From assembly GCA_963585895.1 (NCBI GenBank), contig OY757915.1, forward strand, positions 93,896,836 through 93,960,835: DNA of 64,000 bases. Direction: 5' to 3'. The position numbers and the translations under genes are program-made. Shown piece by piece: positions 45,960 through 56,649 of the stretch (position 1 is its first letter; each line of letters opens with the position of its first letter). The notes beneath the pieces are model-generated. The model had not been told where the DNA came from and did no database searches. It worked only from the letters and a program-made list of their open reading frames with translations. Source of the DNA: Sepioteuthis lessoniana (lineage: Eukaryota; Mollusca; Cephalopoda; Myopsida; Loliginidae).

Positions 45960-46904
45960 TAATTTGTATTGCCTGTCAAAGATTACTCTTTGATTAAAGC
46001 ATCGATTACTCAACATTATTTCAGGCGATTTCCTTGTATTTTACAATCCTCTGTGAATTATATGCATATTTTTATCAGCCATCTGCTGCTTATTGTTTGT
46101 TTTTCTTGTAAAATCCCCGATGACAGTGCAGCTTAATTTATGCACAATTAAACATGAAGCACTCGGGTCAATGCTAAAACCGATTTCACAAATGTGGAAG
46201 GAGGAGCAATTCCTGATAAAAATCAGGCCATAAAAAAAGCCGTTGACCTCATGTTTGAAGACAAGAGGAGATATTACTGAAGGAAAATTCACATGTTGCT
46301 GTTTCATCGAAATTATTCGCTACAAGACGAAACAAAAGGCAACGCTGGTGAAGGGAGAAAACAGATGCATATAGAAGAGAGTATGGCATATAAACTGGAT
46401 CCAGGAACCAATATGGCTGTCCATCCACTAATAATGTGCGAAGCATATTTTACGACGTTTGTCTCATCGTTATGACACGCCATAAATACACACGCTGTCT
46501 TGATCCAAACGTTATAGACGGACGGGAGGGCCGGTCGATGGGCAGTACAGAGACTGAGACCTCGGTTGTAGGTGCGTCGGGCGCCGACTTGCTTCGGTTC
46601 TTATATATCTAAGAGGGTAAAAAATATTCGAAAACCCATTACTCGTTAAACACTGGTCAAAAAGACAAGTATTTTTTTATAGATCGTTTTTTTTTTATCC
46701 TGACAAATATATTTTATGTTAGTGTGTACCGATGTTATGCCAAAAGATTGACAGTGTTGCCTGGCAGGAGTGGCTCATTAGCCAGAGATCAGTTTGGAAG
46801 AAAAAGTTATTGGAAAAAATATTTGTGCTCTGAACATTTTGAGAGATGAACAAATTAAAAGAATATTCTCTTAAACGACCTCTTCGGCATCACCACCATC
46901 ATTG
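45960..46904. other. Apparently single-copy DNA; possible conserved element 46080-46260
   Basis: No gene is supported. 46120-46260 has TTAATTTATGCACAATTAAAC and AAATGTGGAAGGAGG, which looks like regulatory rather than repeat DNA. 46510-46590 is CpG-richer (CGGACGGGAGGGCCGG, GCGTCGGGCGCCG). Confidence 0.3.
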
Positions 46905-47235
46905 TTGTTATAGCTGTTACTATACTACTACTATTACAATTAACACTACTATTACAACTACTACTTATACAACTGCGTAACGACTGCTAATACAACTATT
47001 ACTACTATTACTAGTGCTATTACAATTACAACTACGTAACTCTTGCAAATACAACTACTACTGTTACAACTACTATTACAACTACGCAACTACTGCTAAT
47101 ACAACTGCTACTACTTTAATTACTACTACTACTATTACAACTACGTAACTATTGATAATACAACTACTACTATTACTACTACTACTACAATTACAACTAC
47201 GTAACTACTGCTAATACAACTGCTACTACTGAAAT
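46905..47235. repeat. (ACT/ACA)-rich minisatellite
   Basis: ACTACTATTACAACTAC and GTAACTACTGCTAATAC words recur with a period of roughly 40-50 bp on a triplet background. Confidence 0.85.
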
Positions 47236-47289
47236 GAATTAGATAATTACTTAATAAGCGAATGCAGCAAATTAGCTCAAAAGGAATAC

Positions 47290-48162
47290 TTGCCCAGTCG
47301 GTCGGAGATGTTGAACAGATCGCCTGCTTCTTTGCAGAAGGGGGTAAGGCCTCACCAACGATTGTCTTGCAAATGACATTTGTCTCTACCTCCCACCAGA
47401 CAGGACTTGACACAAGATCAAATGAATCGAATGTAGGATAATACTTGGGGTTAGAGGAGGTGAAGGTTGGAACTGAGCCAAGACACGAGTCCTACTGGTC
47501 TATGCAGGTCATCGGCTCGCTTAGTTTAATGTGAGCCGATGAGCCTATCTGGACATGGACCCAAACATGAGTTCAGGCACGGATGCTAGATTATAGCTTA
47601 AACTGGACAACGAGGTCCACTGGTATACAAAGATGTCAAAGGTGTCAATAATGCAGCTCACCCACCCGAAGGTGGCCAAGCCAAAACATGCTCAATGCCC
47701 CGTCCGATACGAATGCCAGACAGCCCACCTAAAACCCGGGTGGAGTCAAAGCCAACTGCAAATTAATGCCAGTGGCGTTAGCCTCGGGGCGCGTTCCCTG
47801 CATATGACACAAAACAATCTGATAGTGAGGCTACAGTAATGCTGGAGCTCTTGGGAATGCAGAGTACCCCTTCATTGCCATCGCTGCCAGGTCCAGTCTG
47901 GCTCGGAGTAGTAGCACCTAATAATCTATGAGTCAAATAGAACTAAATTGTGAACTTATGCTAAACTGAGTTGTTTGAAATAGAACCATTTTAACATTTA
48001 AACTGTGCCCTCATGCAAAGTTGAATTGATTGAAATAGAACAGTTTTTGTATATATAACTGAATTATTTGAAATTGAACTGTTTATATGTGTAGCAATGG
48101 ATTTTGTATTTTGTAACCTTCAATGGTTTATGTGCCATAAAACCAAACCAAACCAAATCAAA
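47290..48162 (+). mobile_element. HRT copy inserted in LINE-D, itself interrupted
   Basis: TCAAAAGGAATAC is found exactly at 47277-47289 and 48163-48175. The head is cut after ATTGTCTT and resumes at CAAAACAATCTG. A tail hairpin remnant lies near 48096-48135. An intervening segment (47379-47799) is foreign to HRT. Confidence 0.85.
47379..47799. mobile_element. 421-bp insertion of unknown family inside HRT
   Basis: Bounded by GCAAATGACA (47369-47378) and GCATATGACA (47800-47809), which look like a slightly decayed target duplication. It is GC-richer than its host and has no recognisable coding or tRNA-like part. The 68-codon frame at 47633-47839 crosses its right edge and is probably chance. 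Confidence 0.55.
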
Positions 48163-48527
48163 TCAAAAGGAATACATGACTAGGTATGACTGGGTTGGAA
48201 AAGTGATCCACAAAGAATTGTGCAAGAGATTAAAGTTTTACCATACTGACAAATGGTATATGCATAAACCAGAATCTGTCCCAGAAAAGTATACCCATGA
48301 AATTGTCTAGGACTTTGTGATAAAAACCGGATTATTAAATCCTGCCCAGCAGACCAGATCATGTATTAATTAACTTGTCAACAAGTGGATTTTACCGTTC
48401 CATCAGACCATAGTTTGAAAATGAAAGAAAATTAAAAGATCTTGCCTAAGAACTAAAAAAACTATGAAGCATTAAAATAACGGTAATGTCAATTGTAATT
48501 AGTGTCCTTGGAACAGCGCTCCAAAAC

Positions 48528-48940
48528 CTGCAGCCAAGTCGATTGGAGCTCTTGTAATACACCGACTGAATCTCTGCAGAGGGCTAACACCCCACCTCCA
48601 ACGCGTGTCTTGGATATGACACTAAAATGCATCTGATGGTGAAGAACCAGTCTGGAGCTTTGGGAAATATGGAGTATCCTGTCATTGCCATTACTCCCAG
48701 GTCCACTATGTCTCGGAGTGGATACGCCGGAAAAGGTCCTATATATGGATCAAATAGAACTGTTTGACATTTAAACTGTGCACAAACAAATGATTTACAT
48801 TGAACTGAATTGTTAGAAATTGAGCTGTTTGACCATTTGACTGTATGTCAACAAATGACTCGGTAATTGAATTGTTAGTGATACATAGCAATACTTGCAA
48901 CTATTTGACTGTGTGCAAATGAATGAGTAATGTTCAATAC
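48528..48940 (+). mobile_element. HRT copy without tail
   Basis: Head from AGCCAAGTCGATTGG, with arms AAGTCGA and CCGACTG (stem shortened). Mixed body. It ends at a (TA)n run (48942-48963). Confidence 0.7.
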
Positions 48941-49002
48941 GTATATATATATATATATATATATGATCCAAGGTTGCTATCCAGATATAAACTAGTTTTT
49001 TC

Positions 49003-49531
49003 TTAAACTAGTGGACAAGTTCACTTACCTCGGAAGCAGCGTCTCCTCTTCGGAAAACATCAATAAGTGACAAGAGAAGGCATGGACAACTATCTATAGG
49101 CTTGCGGTCATATGGAGGTCAGACTCATCCGATAGAATAAAACGCAATTTTTTCCAGGTAGCGGTCGAGTCCATACCACTATATGGATGCACCATATGGC
49201 CACTTACTAAGTGTATAGAGAAAAAGCTTGACGGCAATTACACAAGAAAGCTGCGAGATGTATTGAATAAATCCAGCAAGCAACATCCCACAAAGCAGCT
49301 ATACGGCCAACTGGCTCCCATCACGAAAACCCTCCAAGTCCGACGAACAAGACATTCTGGACAATGCTAGGAAATAAGGACGAACTCATAATCGACGTTT
49401 TCCTCTGGACCCCACCACACGGACAAACAAGTGCTGGACGACCAACAAGAACTTATCTACAACAGCTCCGTGTGAACACAGGATGTAGTCTAGAAGACCT
49501 ACCAGAAGCGATGGACAATAAAGAGGAGTGT

Positions 49532-49570
<39 letters not shown>

Positions 49571-49610
49571 GTCAGAGAAATCCGTGCCAGCGGCACGACA
49601 TGATGATGAT
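49003..49610 (+). mobile_element. Longest LINE-R 3' fragment
   Basis: Begins with LVDKFTYLGSSVSSSENINK, the conserved YLGS block just after the reverse transcriptase core. Then KAWTTIYRLAVIWRSD, SIPLYGCTIWPLTK, EKKLDGNYTRKLRDVLNKSS, KQLYGQLAPITKTLQVRRTR, GQTSAGRPTRTYLQQLR and the DIRASGTT-type end plus (ATG)n. A (GA)n expansion (49532-49567) lies inside the last coding block. Several breaks. Confidence 0.85.
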
Positions 49611-49707
49611 AATGACTTTTGCGTCTATCTATTATCTCAGTTTCTGCGTCACTCTATTTCTGTGTCACGGATCATATTCATCTATCTTAATCTCTTCAGA
49701 TCTAGTA

Positions 49708-50212
49708 TGTCGTCTCCGTGGTATAATGGCTAAAGTACTTGATTGCTGCCAAGAAATAAGTGAGTGCAAACTCTCGTCAAGGCATAACGTCCACTTTCGG
49801 GCTAATAAAAGTAAGTAAAGTTAGCGACTTTAGTCGAGGATGACCCGAAGGCTCCCTTTTCAATAGATACTACAAACAGGTGTAGGAGAGGGCGTTACAC
49901 CTTTCCCTGGATTGCTCCACTTTACCATTGATCCTTACCTTATAATGCTGAGTGTTAAGCAAGGCGGCATCATGTACCATTTTTTGAGTTTTTGGTATGA
50001 TTCGACGTAGGATTGAACCCTGGTCTTCCAGACCATTCGCGAACACGCTACTCATTAAGCCAATGACCTGGTCAGATACCCCGAGAAAAAGTATATGAAA
50101 CTTCTTATCCTCCCAGCTATGGGTTAGATAGCATCAATGCTGTTTTTCAACAAAGAGGGTTCTGTCATTAAATAACCCAAGAAAATTGATAAGCCATTAA
50201 ACAAAGAAACCA
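49708..50212 (+). mobile_element. SINE-B copy split by a SINE-C insertion
   Basis: Left part 49708-49810: TGTCGTCTCCGTGG head, A box GTATAATGGCTAAAGT, through CACTTTCGGGC. Right part 50071-50212: ATACCCCGAG, TCCCAGCTATGGGTTAGAT and tail hairpin CATTAAATAACCC ... GATAAGCCAT. Together they form one SINE-B copy. Confidence 0.8.
49811..50070 (-). mobile_element. SINE-C copy nested in SINE-B
   Basis: Full minus-strand SINE-C from GCGACTTTAGTCGAGG to AACACGCTACTCATTAAGCC (A-box side). The host SINE-B is interrupted cleanly, so SINE-C was active after this SINE-B. Confidence 0.85.
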
Positions 50213-50699
50213 ATCCTTATCTATCCTTCTACCCGTTGTCTTCTCAAGAGTCCCTTTAAAATAAAATGGGGACATTGAAGATGACAAGTCTATTTCTTAT
50301 GATTGTTTTCTCTGTTATTTCAGGATTTATAATGTTTGTTTTTTTCAGTCACAATTTATAATCTACTTGTCCCCTATGACTTTCTTTTACTCCTCCACTT
50401 CCTCTTTCTTCTCTTACCACCAAAACTTGCTCATTCAGTCACCCTCTCACATATCCACATACTCCTTTTCTCTTACTTTTTCATTTTAACCTCCTTCTAT
50501 TTTTATTCTTCCATTCTTTCCTTAGCGTAACTGTCCCTTGTGAAGTGAAATTGCCTCATTATAAGAAAGACTGAAAAGATCAAAGAAAGAATGAATGAAA
50601 GAAGGTGCAGAAGAAAAAGAATTGAAATTTTGAAATTTGGGTTTTTACTGTGGTGCGTATTCGAATTACAAGCGAGATATAAGAGATTTACCACGATCT
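50213..50699. other. No gene seen
   Basis: Pyrimidine-rich then purine-rich AT-rich DNA; nothing recognised. Confidence 0.4.
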
Positions 50700-50701
50700 C
50701 G

Positions 50702-50744
<43 letters not shown>

Positions 50745-50874
50745 AAAGCAGAAGAAAGAAAGAAAAGCAAAAGAAAGAAAGAAAGAAAGAAAGAAAGAAA
50801 AGCAGAAGAAAGAAAGAAAAGCAAAAGAAAGAAAGAAAGAAAGAAAGAAAAGCAGAAGAAAGAAAGAAGAGCAA

Positions 50875-50906
<32 letters not shown>

Positions 50907-51065
50907 AAAGCAACAGAAAGAAAGAAAGAAGAGGATAAAAAGTAAGATACACGTAAGAGAGCCTAAAAATGAAAGAAAAAAGAAAAGCACTAAAGAAGAA
51001 GAAGAAGAAGAAGAAGAAGAAGAAGAAGAAGAAGAAGAAGAAGAAGAAGAAGAAGAAGAAGAAAA
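50700..51065. repeat. (AAAG)n array with AGCAG spacers and (AAG)n
   Basis: (GAAA)n interrupted at regular steps by AAAGCAGAAG or AAAGCAAAAG words (50703-50935), then an (AAG)n run at about 50992-51062. K/E/R-rich and S/F-rich open frames on both strands are artefacts. Confidence 0.95.
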
Positions 51066-51149
51066 TAGAAACAAAGTGATTCTTTAAAAAAGCTAAAAGA
51101 AAAAAAAAAAAGAAAAACCTATAAAGACATAAAGGTGATCCGAGAGGAA

Positions 51150-51560
51150 GTCCCTGACTGCCTGCCTGGGGTTAGTTGGCAGTAATTTGTACGTGAAGGC
51201 ACGTGGCCAGAACAACTTGTTTGCGCACATTTTTTTTTTTTTAATTCTTGTATCAATGGGAGGAAAGGAAGATGGAGGAGCAAAAAGTACGCGACGTGGA
51301 AAGAATAAAAAGGAAATGAAGGAGGAGTCTGGGAGCCATATTTAGTCACGCATGCGCAGAGCCAGAATTAAGTCACGATTTATTGGGCATGGGACAGATA
51401 TTAAGTCTGCTCTGTGGAGGGAAAGATTGGCGGACGATTAAGGCGGCGAAGCGAGTGCACATGCGCCCATCCACTGAAACGCATGCGTACGGGTATGGGT
51501 GCGCGCATAGACACACATACGCGTGCATGCGCGGCAACGAAGACCACATTGTAGAACCCT
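51150..51560. promoter_or_regulatory. CpG-rich patch with NRF-1-like words
   Basis: CpG-rich relative to its flanks. ACGCATGCGCAG (near 51349), CACATGCGCCC, ACGCATGCGTACG and GTGCATGCGCGGC resemble the NRF-1 site TGCGCATGCGC. Could be a host promoter; no first exon can be identified. Confidence 0.3.
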
Positions 51561-52371
51561 CATAACTTGAAAAGAAAAAGGAAGTAGAGAAAAATAGACG
51601 TAAACCAATGGATAAAATGATATTGATTCTGACGGACACACAAACTGGTTTATATACAAAAAAAAAACTATCTATTCGTACAAACTTATATTAATATATA
51701 TATTGTATCATTGTTGCTTCCCTTGAAATGTTGGCAAAGAAACGTTGAAGGGTTGAAGAGGTTGTCACTTGATTCCACAACGAAAGAAATGGACAAACAT
51801 GTTGTTACAAAAAACTTCTTATCTTTATTTATTCTGGACTTAATAAGTTTTTGTGCCGGTTTCTTAAAAAACGAAGATATGAGGTGATTTCTGTTCAGTC
51901 GGTGAAGGAAAGATTCATTCTTTTATAATTTGTCTCCCAGTCCAAAAATAGGTATGACGGTCTCGATCAAGACCTAAAATATACCACTGTTTTCCTATAC
52001 GTCTATAATTCAACTACTGACTTTTTTTATTTAATTTTCTTTTAATTCGTATGTGACAATCTAAAACCAAACATAACGACACTCAGTTTCTCACGGTTGG
52101 GGATTTAAACTTTGACCTACCACCTGTCAATCCCTCCTACCGAATGTTTACTAAACTCAGGAGGTTGATGAGCGAAACTATTTCATAACAATAAGTGTAT
52201 ATGTCAGCAAGGCTTAGCTTAGTCTGGCATAAGGCCTGATATTTGAGTGTACGCGGGAGTTTTAACTCACGACAAGTATAGTCTGCACGATTAGTTGCTA
52301 AAGTAAAATTATTCTGCTGCAATGAATCATTTGTGAGCTGAGGACCAAGACACGAAGAGATTTGGTTTCGT
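51561..52371. other. No gene seen
   Basis: AT-rich, apparently single-copy; no recognisable gene. Confidence 0.4.
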
Positions 52372-52405
52372 TTATTTGTTTGATGGCATATCAACTCCTC
52401 ATGGG
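52372..52405 (-). repeat. Decayed shared-tail fragment
   Basis: GATGGCATATCAACTCC is half of the HRT/SINE-B tail hairpin. Confidence 0.35.
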
Positions 52406-52467
52406 TAGAATATGATAAATTTGTAAATGTTTGATTGTTATCATAATATTTATATTGTACTTGTTTC

Positions 52468-52748
52468 AATTGCCCAGTCGGTTGGATCTGTAGAATAAAC
52501 CGACTGCTTCTCTGTAGAGGGGTAAGCCTCCCTCGGTGAGTGTCCTGGTTATGACACTAAACGATCTGATGATGAGGTTCCAGTAATGTTGGAGTTTTGA
52601 GGAATGCGGAGCACCCCTTCATTGGCATCGCTCCAAGGTCCACTCTGGCGAAGAGTGGAAGCATCCAATAGTGTCCTATCTATGAGTTAAATAGAACTAA
52701 ACTGTGTACTTATGCTAAACAGAATTATTTGAAATAGAACTGTTTTCC
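52468..52748 (+). mobile_element. HRT head with minimal body, no tail
   Basis: Head TTGCCCAGTCGGTTGG, stem 1 arms CAGTCGG and CCGACTG intact, one body unit, then AT-rich DNA. Confidence 0.7.
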
Positions 52749-52830
52749 CAAGTTGTATGAGAGAATATAAAAATAGAATATAAAAAACAATTATCTAGTA
52801 TTAAGTAACTATTCATGTTACATAGAAAAA

Positions 52831-53092
52831 GTAAAGTTGGTGACCTTTAGTCGAGGGCGACCAGAAGGCTCCCTTTTCAATAGCTACTACACTGAGGTGT
52901 AGGGGAGGGCGCTACTCCTTTCCCCGGATTGCTCCACTTTATTCTTAATACGTACCTTATATTGCTGAGTGTTAAGCAAGGAGGTATCATGTACCATTTT
53001 TAAAGTCTTTGGTATGACGTGACCTCTGATTGAACGCCGGTCTCCCGAACCATTGGCGAATACTCTACCTTCTAGGCCAATGAGCCATAACA
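52831..53092 (-). mobile_element. SINE-C copy, minus strand
   Basis: From GTAAAGTTGGTGACC to CTCTACCTTCTAGGCC. Near full length, with TCAATCAGAG-like B-box decay. Confidence 0.8.
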
Positions 53093-53254
53093 GCTATTTG
53101 CTAGTATACAACTATAGGGTGTCTCAATATGCATTGGACTCGTGTGACTGCTAATAACTCTAATAATAATGCTGTGTTCTTTTTTTGTTTCAGATTTTAA
53201 AATAGTATACTATAACAACTATTTACCCCCAAACATAATGCCTTGGATAAGAGA

Positions 53255-54479
53255 TTGCCCAGTCGGCTGGGGCTGTAGAATACACCGACTGCACCTCTGC
53301 AAAGGGGTAAGACCCCCCCCCCCAACTAGTGTCCTGGAATTGACACTAAACAATCTGATGGTGAGGTTCCAGCAATGCTGGAGCTTTGGGGAATGCGGAG
53401 TACCCCTTTATTGCCATAGCTCCCAGGTCCACTCTGGCCCGGAGTGGTAGCACCTGATAAGGGTCCTATCTATGGGTTAAATAGAACTAAACTGTGCTTC
53501 CTTCACTATACTGATTTTTGCATTTAAACAGCGTATTTGTGCTGAGCTGAATTGTTTTGACATTTAAACTGCGTACTAATGCTAAACTGAAATGCTCGAA
53601 ATAGAACTGTTTTGACGTTTAAATTGTGTGTTTATGCTGAACTGAATTATCTGAAATAAAACTGTTTGACATTAACTCTGTGTATTGCCCAGTCGGCTGG
53701 GGCTGTAGAATACACTGACTGCGCCTCTGCAGAGGGGTAAGACCCCCCCCCCCGACAATGAGTGTCCTTTATATGATATTAAACTGTCTGATAGAGACGT
53801 CCCAGTAATGCTGGGGGCTTGGGTAATACAGAGCACCCCTTCATTGCCATTGATCCCAGGTCCACTCTGGCCCGGCGTGGTAGCACGTGATAGAGCCCTA
53901 TCTATGTGTTAAATAGAACTAACGGCATATTTATGCTGAACTGAATTGTTTGATTAAACTAAATAGTTTGAAATAGAAATGTTTTTCACAATTAAACTGT
54001 ACTTACATTTAAACAGCATTATTTGAAATAGAACTGTTTTTTGACATTGAAACTGTATTTACACTAAACTGAATTGTTTAACATAGAACTGTTTTGACAT
54101 GTAACTGTGTGTAAACAAAATCTGTACTTATACTAAACTGAATTAGCTGAATTAGAACTGCTTGACTAAACTGAATAGCTTGAAATAGAAATGTTTTCCA
54201 CAATTAAATTGTACTTACATTCAAACTGCGAGCTTATGCTAAACTGAATTATTTGAAATTGAACTGTTTTTGACATTGAAACTGTACTTGCACTAAACTG
54301 AATTGTTATATATAACTGCTTGAATAGTTTGAAATAGAAATGTTTTTGACAATTAAACTGTGTACTCATGCTAAACCGAATTGTTTTAAATTGAACTGAT
54401 TATATACATAAAAATAGATTTGGCGTTTAATAACCTACAAAGGTTGATATGCCATAAAACCAAACCAAACCAAACCAAA
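53255..54479 (+). mobile_element. HRT dimer (two heads, one tail) with target duplication
   Basis: Flanked by CTTGGATAAGAGA (53242-53254) and CTTGGATAAAGGA (54480-54492). First head at 53257, second at 53688, single tail at 54413-54479. Head stems in the first unit: CAGTCGG/CCGACTG (53260-53266, 53285-53291), CCAGCA-A-TGCTGG (53369-53381), CCACTC/GAGTGG (53429-53434, 53442-53447). Tail hairpin at 54422-54452 with GGCGT/ATGCC and AACC/GGTT arms. The second unit body has about eight 50-70 bp units. Confidence 0.9.
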
Positions 54480-54499
54480 CTTGGATAAAGGAGGAAAAA

Positions 54500-54890
54500 T
54501 ATTTTGCAGCATTTATTTGAAGACAAAATCATACAAAATTGTGTTAGCAATATTTCGCTGGAAATTTAACAATTATCCCCAGAAAAGCTAAATTTATTGC
54601 TGGGTATATAAATTTCAAGCCACTGAGTCAGTAAACCTCAACAAGAAAGAAGAAAATCCAAGATTTGGCAGTAAGCCAACTGCAAGATTTCCTGACAAAG
54701 TGGATGTGGTAAGAGATTCTGTTGGAAGGAGTCTGAAAAAGTCCCTCCGAAGAGGTTCCCAAGAACTTAAGTCTTTCAAGTGCATCGTTGCAAAGAATCT
54801 TTAAAGAAGGATCTTCAGCTGTACCCATACAAAATCCAGATCAAGCAAAAAACTCACACCAGCGGACATGGGGTTTCTTGTCACAGTAAT
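54500..54890 (+). pseudogene. Tc1/mariner-type transposase N-terminal fragment
   Basis: FGSKPTARFPDKVDVVRDSV, GRSLKKSLRRGSQEL, SASLQRIFKE and YPYKIQIKQKLTPADM-like blocks are the HTH/linker region of IS630/Tc1 transposases. The preceding KTKSYKIVLAIFRWKFN segment fits the first HTH. The fragment has several frame changes and ends before any catalytic Asp. Confidence 0.7.
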
Positions 54891-55154
54891 GAATTATTAT
54901 CATATTAATGGGTTACATCTATTTTGAAACACACTGTAAATAGCAACAAGCATTCTTTTCTAATACAAATAATTTTCAAACAGAAGTCTTATGCTTTTTT
55001 TAACATTGAAATTTTATGCAAACATAAATTTTCGGTTATATAACTATTTATAATTTTATTATATAACTAATTTTTGGTTATGATAACTATTTATATTTCC
55101 AACATCCCATAGCAATCATTTTTTATTTATTTCTGCCTATGATAATAATAACAA

Positions 55155-55223
55155 TAATTTGATTTCACACAGTTATATGAAATGTCAGATAGTATCAAAT
55201 ATTCCTATCTAATACTAATAGTT
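55155..55223 (-). repeat. HRT body fragment, minus strand
   Basis: TTTCACACAGTTATATGAAA and CCTATCTAATACTAATAGTTC are one 71-bp-type unit. Confidence 0.5.
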
Positions 55224-56194
55224 CACTCTATAGCGAAGTCGGCTGGGACTGTAGAATACGCTGACTGTCTCTCTAAAGAGGTAAGCTCCCCACGAACGAA
55301 TGTCCTGGATAGGACAAAAACCCGTCTGATTGTGATGCTTCATCCCTGAAGCTTTGGGGAATGTGGAGTGCCCCTTTATTGACAATACTCCCAAGTCCAC
55401 TCCGACCTAGAGTGGTAGTACCTGTTAAGGTCCCCTTTATTGGTCAAATAGAAATATTTTATTATTTACTGTTCTTGGAACGATCTAATTGTCTGCAAAC
55501 AAATGACTAATATTAAATCGAATTATTAGTGTTACATAGTAATACTTGGAACAGTTGAACTCAGAGCCAAAAAATAAAGTTGATGAAAACTATTTGTGTT
55601 TGATAGCAATAATGAATTAACCCTATCGGCTGAGGCTAAAAAAATATACCGACTAAATCTCTGCAGCGGAGTAAAGCCGCTTTCAACGAGTGTCATGTTT
55701 ATGACATTAAACAGTCTAATGGTGAGGCTGCTGCTTTAGATATTTGGAAAATTTGAAGTACCCCTTCATTGCCATTACTCCCAGGTCCACTCTGACCTGA
55801 AGAGGTAGCATCTAAAAAGGTCCTATCTATGGGTCAAATAAAACTGTTTCACTATTTAAACTGAGTACAAATAAATGACTGATGTTTAATTTAATTGTTA
55901 ATGATGTATGCAATACTTGGAACCATTTAACTTTGTTGACTTATGCTAAATTGAATTGTTTGAAATAGAACTGTTTGATCATCTAACTGAGTTAACAAAT
56001 GGCTGATGCTTGATTGAATTGATAGTTACACATAGTAATACTTAGAACCATTCAACTGTGAGCCAAAAAGTAAGCTATGGCTCATTTAAAAATATTACCA
56101 ACAAAATATGTTTACAATCATATATATTTTATATACATGTATACACAGGATTTGGCATTAAACAAGCTGCGAAAAAATCAAACCAAAATAAACC
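55224..56194 (+). mobile_element. HRT dimer (two heads, one tail)
   Basis: Heads near 55226 and 55617, mixed body, and one tail (GGATTTGGCATTAAACAAGC, hairpin decayed) near 56147-56194. AATAGTT occurs on both sides (55217-55223, 56195-56201), a possible short target duplication. Confidence 0.75.
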
Positions 56195-56204
56195 AATAGT
56201 TAAA

Positions 56205-56350
56205 ACCAATTAGTGTCCTAAGTATAACATTAAACTGTATCTGGTGATAAGACTCCAGTCTTGGATTTTAGACAATGGAGAGTACTCCTTCATTATCATT
56301 ACTTTAAGGTCCAATCTGATACGTGGTGGTAGTGCCAGTTAAGGTCCCAT

Positions 56351-56413
<63 letters not shown>

Positions 56414-56610
56414 AACATTGCTCCTTCATTTGCACACAGTCAAATAGAACTGTTTAATCTTTCACGAGGTATTATTAATTGTATCAAAAAGAATTTTTGG
56501 TGTTAAATCGAACAACTTGGAACCATTTATATTCCACTCGGCTGGGCCCGTAGAATGTCAGCTGTATCTCTGCAGAGAAGAAAGACCTATGTGATGGTGA
56601 GGCTCCACTC
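56205..56610 (+). mobile_element. HRT fragments with an internal (TA)n
   Basis: A headless fragment (TAGTGTCCTAAGTATAAC to GTCCCATC) runs to 56345, then (TA)n to 56411, body words to about 56525, and a second short head fragment (CACTCGGCTGGGCCCG) to about 56610. Confidence 0.6.
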
Positions 56611-56649
56611 CCCAAGTATGAATTTTTAGTAAAGCATACAGGGTTCCTT

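Larger units (their letters stand above)
47236..48525 (+). mobile_element. LINE-D 3' fragment split by an HRT insertion
   Basis: Left part 47236-47289: CTTAATAAGCGAATGCAGC, equivalent to the HIIRECSKLA zinc-knuckle end. Right part 48163-48525: WVGKVIHKELCKRLKFYHTD, KWYMHKPESVPEKYTHEIV, and the TVMSIVISVLGT-like region. The two parts join across the 13-bp duplication bracketing the HRT. Broken by several stops and frameshifts. Confidence 0.8.
53115..54938 (+). mobile_element. Tc1/mariner-type element, internally deleted and split by HRT
   Basis: Left end TAGGGTGTCTCAATA and right end (read inward) TACAGTGTGTTTCAAAATA match as imperfect terminal inverted repeats. Between them lie a transposase N-terminal remnant and a 1.2-kb HRT insertion. 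The catalytic domain is missing, so this is a non-autonomous or decayed copy of a different family from the 43.8-kb mariner. Confidence 0.65.

Noticed and set aside
50503-51074. K/E/R-rich and S/F-rich frames on both strands
   Set aside because: Translation of (AAAG)n and (AAG)n repeats.
2241-56610. HRT as a Helitron-type or DNA-transposon element with internal satellite
   Set aside because: Target duplications of 9-13 bp, 5' truncation and an A-rich simple 3' tail favour retroposition; Helitrons make no duplication.
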